In this document: positions 5,163 to 8,266 of the stretch, piece by piece | How the letters are laid out: the number at the start of each line of letters is the position of its first letter | How positions within the stretch are numbered: the stretch's first letter is position 1 | Assembly: GCA_007121695.1 (NCBI GenBank) | Contig: SKKC01000005.1 | Span: 1 to 8,266, forward strand | Length of the DNA: 8,266 nucleotides | Direction of reading: 5' to 3' | Source of the DNA: Spirochaetales bacterium | GTDB lineage: Bacteria > Spirochaetota > Spirochaetia > DSM-27196 > SKKC01 | The notes under the pieces: generated by a model | Database searches by the model: none | What the model was told of the DNA's origin: nothing | What the model saw: only the letters and a program-made list of their open reading frames with translations | Position numbers and translations under genes: made by a program

Positions 5163-7895
5163 CTACACAGTCTCCCGGACAAAGGTGAGCCGGAACTCTG
5201 AGTATTCTCCAGGTCGAAAGGTAATTCCGAGTTTTCCTCCGACTTCGCGCATGAGCCGTCGAACGAAGCTGAGCCCGGCGCCGCGACCGGCGTGTAGATC
5301 TGCGGCGTCCCTCGAGGAGACGTTGTTCGCGATCACTTCGCGTATTACGTCGACGTCGCTTGTGGTATCGGGTACGCGAATCTTCGCCCGAAGCAGCGGA
5401 ATATCGAAGCCCTGGCCATCATCCCGAAACGAAATAGTCAAACCGTCCATGCCCGTGTCCGTCGCGATACGAATAGTTCCTGTCGCGGGTTTCCCGTTCT
5501 CTTCGCGTCGTTCGGGTGTTTCGATCCCGTGAACCACCGCATTCCGGGCAAGCTGTACGAGTGCCTGGCGCACAGGCTCAACGTGGGCACGCGGAATACG
5601 GTCAGCGTCGAAGTCGCTCGTTATAATTTGTATTTTCTTCCCCAGATCGCGAGCAGTTCGCTCGACAATCTGCTGCACCGCGAGCAACACGCCGCTCGAA
5701 TCGGTGTTTTCTACACTGACATTGTCCTGTGTGAACGCGCTCTGAAACTCGAAAATTCGCTTTGTCAGCTCGCGGGTCTTCGCGATTATGGTTTGAAGCT
5801 CCGATAGCTCAATCGCAAGTGCGAGGAAGTTCTCGCTGCTGACCTCATCGCCACGGGTCATGAGACTCGCGATCCTGTCCTCGAAGGCGTGCGCTTTTTC
5901 AGCGATAAAGTCCAGATTCAGAAGCGTCGCATCACCTTTGAGACTATGAAGTCTTTCCTGCATACGAACGAGTCGGTCGCGCATTGCTCCCTCTTCGGCT
6001 TCAAGCGTCCGGTTCACCACCGAAAGATGCGTATCGCAGGTTTCGAGAAATTCGCGAAGCATGGGCGGCTCGACGTGGAGAATGCGATAAAAGAGCTCCA
6101 TTTCCCCCCGGCTTCGAAGCCGCTCCGCCTCGACCTCTTCGGATAGCTGCACCTGCTCGGTTACGTCTCTGATAAGAATCATAAGGCGATGCACCTGTCT
6201 GTCCACATTGAGTACTCTCTGTACTGCAAACTGGAGATACCGGTTTTCAAGATCACTGCCCCCCGCGGTGTGAAACACCTCCACCTGTTTCAGCGGATTA
6301 ACTTTCAACACGGTACGGTAGTCAACCTTCGGGGAAAACATGAGATCCAGGAACTCCCGTGCCGCGTCCCGTGTCTTCGCCGCAACCATGGGAGACAGGA
6401 CATCGATGATGCTTCGACCCTGTATATCATTCACGCCGAGAATGGATTCGAGCGCTTTCGAGTATGATGGGCCGATGACAAGGTCGCGGTCTACGAGCAG
6501 CAGTCCGTCCGATACGTTATCGAGAATCTGCTGATAATCGGTTCGCGCGACCAGATTCTCTTCGAGGCTGCCGAGCACCTGGTTGTATGCACGGGCAATC
6601 TGCCCGACCTCGGTGAACGGCTCTTCAGGAACCCGGAGACTCAAGTCGCCCGTTGTTTTCTGCGTTTCCATGACGCTGAACAGATCATAGAGCTCTGTCG
6701 ATGCGCCGTGCTCGGCCACGTTAAGTCCCGACGTTTCCTGCTCAGGAGTTACCCGAAGCGGCATGACCCTGTTAATAAGATACAACACGACTATCGAGAC
6801 CCCGAAGGCCCACAGTCCGGCGGCGGCGGTGCCAAGCGCCTGCACGCCAAGCTGTTGAATTCGCGTCAGACCGGTCCCAAGCAGATCAAGGTTTCCAAAC
6901 AGTGCAACCGCCAGGGTCCCCCATACGCCAGCCACAAGATGCACCGGGATCGCCCCGACCGCGTCGTCTATCTTCAACCGCTCCATGCCGAATACCGACA
7001 GGAGCATGACCGCGCCGCCTATAGCGCCGATGGCGACGGCCTGCGCCTCGGTTACGAACGGGGCTGGAGCCGTGATTGCGACGAGCCCCGCGAGTGCGCC
7101 GTTCAGTACCAGGGTGACATCCGGAATTCGGTAGATCGGCCATCCCATCGCAAGCGTACCGACCATGCCCGCCGCCGCCGCAAGCGCCGTATTAATCAGA
7201 ATCTGAGGAACATCCGAAGACAGGGCAAAGGTACTTCCACCATTAAAACCGAACCAGCCAAACCACAACAGCAGGACACCAACAACCGCTGCGGGAATAC
7301 TCGAAGCAGGAATCGCTCGGGGCCTGCCGTCGCTACCGAAGCGACCCGTTCGAGGACCGATAATCAGAAGCACCGCGAGCGCGAGCCAGCCACCGGTCGA
7401 GTGCACAACCGTAGACCCGGCGAAGTCAACAAATCCAAGCCGCCCGAGCCAGCCGCTGACCTCACCGCTGAGCGCTCCGCCCCAGACCCAGTGGCCGAGT
7501 ATGGGGTAAATGACAGTCGCGAGGAGAATAGTTGAGACGATATAGCTCGCGAAACGCATGCGTTCCGCTACAGCGCCGGACACGATGGTCGCAGCGGTCG
7601 AACAGAACATCGCCTGAAAAATAAAGAACGCACCAATCCACACAACCCCGCCAGTAGACAGAAGAAACCCGCTCGCTCCGAAAAATCCTGCAGATGAGGC
7701 ACCAAACATGAGCGCGAACCCGAAGGCCCAGTAACAGAGTATGGACACACCGAGGTCGGTCAGGTTCTTGATTGCAACGTTAATGCTGTTCTTGCTTCGG
7801 GTCAGGCCGCTTTCCAGAAAGGCAAACCCGGCCTGCATAATGAAAACCAGAAACGCTGAAAGAAGAATCCAGAGAATATCAATCTGATCAGCCAT
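5163..7895 (-). CDS. ammonium transporter-sensor kinase fusion: Amt-HAMP-PAS-Hpt-CheA-type ATPase (910 aa)
   Basis: A membrane Amt/Mep/Rh ammonium channel is fused to a phosphorelay kinase. Residues 1-~400 form the Amt domain with about eleven membrane helices. The twin pore histidines are His165 (DFAGSTVVHSTGG) and His319 (AIPVHLVAGVWG). Asp157, Phe97, Trp138 and Phe217 fit the recruitment and gate positions. The Amt C-terminal tail is retained (LRVTPEQETSGLNVAEHG, ~380-397), with Asn392 where GLD is usual. A HAMP-like segment follows at ~400-448 (GDLSLRVPEEPFTEVGQIA), then PAS at ~451-582, an Hpt domain at ~600-685 (RLHSLKGDATLLNL, phosphoacceptor His650), and a CheA-like HATPase at ~735-908 (N-box Asn785; DDGQGFD 825-831; G2 GRGAG 870-874). 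There is no HisKA dimerisation domain, CheW-like domain or receiver. Amt sensor kinases are known (Kuenenia Amt5), but those use an ordinary histidine-kinase core. The likely job is ammonium sensing, perhaps with transport, and phosphotransfer to a separate receiver. ATG 7895-7893 lies 12 nt after the CheX gene. Confidence 0.93.
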   Translation of the reverse strand: MADQIDILWILLSAFLVFIMQAGFAFLESGLTRSKNSINVAIKNLTDLGVSILCYWAFGFALMFGASSAGFFGASGFLLSTGGVVWIGAFFIFQAMFCSTAATIVSGAVAERMRFASYIVSTILLATVIYPILGHWVWGGALSGEVSGWLGRLGFVDFAGSTVVHSTGGWLALAVLLIIGPRTGRFGSDGRPRAIPASSIPAAVVGVLLLWFGWFGFNGGSTFALSSDVPQILINTALAAAAGMVGTLAMGWPIYRIPDVTLVLNGALAGLVAITAPAPFVTEAQAVAIGAIGGAVMLLSVFGMERLKIDDAVGAIPVHLVAGVWGTLAVALFGNLDLLGTGLTRIQQLGVQALGTAAAGLWAFGVSIVVLYLINRVMPLRVTPEQETSGLNVAEHGASTELYDLFSVMETQKTTGDLSLRVPEEPFTEVGQIARAYNQVLGSLEENLVARTDYQQILDNVSDGLLLVDRDLVIGPSYSKALESILGVNDIQGRSIIDVLSPMVAAKTRDAAREFLDLMFSPKVDYRTVLKVNPLKQVEVFHTAGGSDLENRYLQFAVQRVLNVDRQVHRLMILIRDVTEQVQLSEEVEAERLRSRGEMELFYRILHVEPPMLREFLETCDTHLSVVNRTLEAEEGAMRDRLVRMQERLHSLKGDATLLNLDFIAEKAHAFEDRIASLMTRGDEVSSENFLALAIELSELQTIIAKTRELTKRIFEFQSAFTQDNVSVENTDSSGVLLAVQQIVERTARDLGKKIQIITSDFDADRIPRAHVEPVRQALVQLARNAVVHGIETPERREENGKPATGTIRIATDTGMDGLTISFRDDGQGFDIPLLRAKIRVPDTTSDVDVIREVIANNVSSRDAADLHAGRGAGLSFVRRLMREVGGKLGITFRPGEYSEFRLTFVRETV

Positions 7896-7904
7896 AGGCG
7901 CGTT

Positions 7905-7909
7905 CTCCT
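7905..7909 (-). promoter_or_regulatory. ribosome binding site overlapping the CheX stop codon
   Basis: The minus strand reads TAGGAGAACGCGCCTATG: AGGAG (7909-7905) shares two bases with the TAG stop of the CheX-like gene and lies 9 nt before the ATG of the Amt-kinase. Ribosomes ending CheX translation would sit on this site, which suggests coupled synthesis of the two proteins. Confidence 0.75.
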
Positions 7910-8266
7910 ATTCAAGTCCTACCGACAGGAAAAGTCGGTGCGAGTTCCATCTGATTGGTATAACGAACACTGGTGGCTTGAGTTTCATGAGAATGTCGTC
8001 GGGTCGTCCGCGTAAGACAATCGGGACCGAGATCAGAAAACTGCTTCCGAAGGCTCGTCGCACATTTCCTGCGATCGTATTCGACAACTCGCCGACCATA
8101 TCGAGCACGTCTTCCGTCTCGATATCCTCGGCACCGAGAATCAGTGCGACCAGATCGCGGAGCATATCCTCGGTCGCAGTGACGTAGATTCCGCCGCGAC
8201 GCTTACCTGAAACACCAATAACCCCGGTGTGGTCAAGCAGCACTGACTCGCCGGTTCGCACATAGG
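7908..8266 (-). CDS. cheX: CheX-like receiver phosphatase (partial, N-terminus outside window)
   Basis: CheX proteins hydrolyse the aspartyl phosphate of CheY-type receivers. About 119 residues are visible and the frame is open to the window edge. A GTG at 8261-8259 could be mistaken for the start, but compared with full CheX proteins some 40 N-terminal residues are missing, so the true start lies outside. Matching features in order are GVIGVSGKRRGGIYV (the GxxxG-like strand pair), DLVALILGAED, the active-site helix VLDMVGELSNTIAGN with the catalytic Glu and Asn of the ExxN motif (Asp four residues before the Glu is also kept), and the C-terminal strands ISVPIVLRGRPD and PPVFVIPI. CheX usually carries a single ExxN motif, as seen here. 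The gene is 12 nt upstream of the Amt-kinase and shares a stop/RBS overlap with it, so the pair should be co-expressed. The target receiver is not in the window. CheC/FliY relatives are less likely given this length and single motif. The symbol refers to family; a role in motility itself is not shown. Confidence 0.85.
   Translation of the reverse strand, partial: YVRTGESVLLDHTGVIGVSGKRRGGIYVTATEDMLRDLVALILGAEDIETEDVLDMVGELSNTIAGNVRRAFGSSFLISVPIVLRGRPDDILMKLKPPVFVIPIRWNSHRLFLSVGLE

Noticed and set aside
4638..5201. 187-codon plus-strand open frame opposite the PAS domains
   Set aside because: Antisense to a conserved PAS region and running over the operon junction; no motif or RBS supports it.
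6708..7535. 275-codon plus-strand open frame opposite the Amt domain
   Set aside because: The translation is a low-complexity, Arg/Pro/Gln-rich sequence antisense to well-conserved transmembrane helices; it is a shadow frame.
8259..8261. GTG at the right edge as the true start of the CheX-like protein
   Set aside because: The frame stays open to the window edge and the N-terminal region common to CheX proteins would be missing, so the gene is treated as cut by the window.

Overview
The window reads as an ordinary bacterial chromosome segment, visibly GC-rich, with every well-supported gene on the minus strand, so transcription runs from high to low coordinates. I suspect a spirochaete. The evidence is a tiny lipoprotein whose lipobox has Phe at -3 (tolerated in spirochaetes, unusual in enterobacteria) and a CheX-type phosphatase, a family well represented in spirochaetes. 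This is a tentative inference; other Gram-negative bacteria are not excluded. I see no mobile element, tRNA, rRNA or CRISPR array.

Layout in transcription order. (1) 8266-3726 is a compact three-gene run: a CheX-like phosphatase (N-terminus beyond the window), a 910-residue ammonium-transporter/sensor-kinase fusion, and a PAS-PAS protein ending in a class III nucleotidyl cyclase fold. Gaps are 12 and 6 nt, and the Shine-Dalgarno of the fusion overlaps the stop codon of the CheX gene, so this is almost certainly one operon. (2) 3725-3527 is a ~200-bp spacer holding three inverted repeats and a candidate promoter. (3) 3526-866 encodes a cytoplasmic GH78 alpha-L-rhamnosidase. (4) 804-340 encodes an unknown 154-residue protein with a signal-like N-terminus and four further hydrophobic segments. 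(5) 215-90 encodes a 41-residue acidic lipoprotein with a strong RBS, followed by a clear intrinsic terminator at 73-44. (6) A short plus-strand frame stopping at 46 may be the tail of a convergent gene.

How the genes may work together. The fusion keeps the conserved Amt pore residues and the Amt C-terminal tail, then continues into HAMP-like, PAS, Hpt and CheA-type ATPase modules. It therefore looks like an ammonium sensor (possibly also a transporter) that sends phosphoryl groups from an internal Hpt histidine to a separate receiver protein. CheX proteins dephosphorylate CheY-like receivers, so the upstream gene is a plausible off-switch for the same relay; the receiver itself is not in the window. 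The third gene looks like a cyclase but has lost five of the six residues normally needed for metal binding, base recognition and transition-state stabilisation. It is best read as a pseudocyclase: a regulatory or nucleotide-binding output module rather than a cAMP-producing enzyme. Together these three genes are the most interesting part of the window: a candidate ammonium-sensing, chemotaxis-style phosphorelay with a degenerate cyclase partner.

The lower part (rhamnosidase, membrane protein, lipoprotein) shows no obvious functional tie to ammonium sensing. No transporter or regulator for rhamnose is visible nearby.
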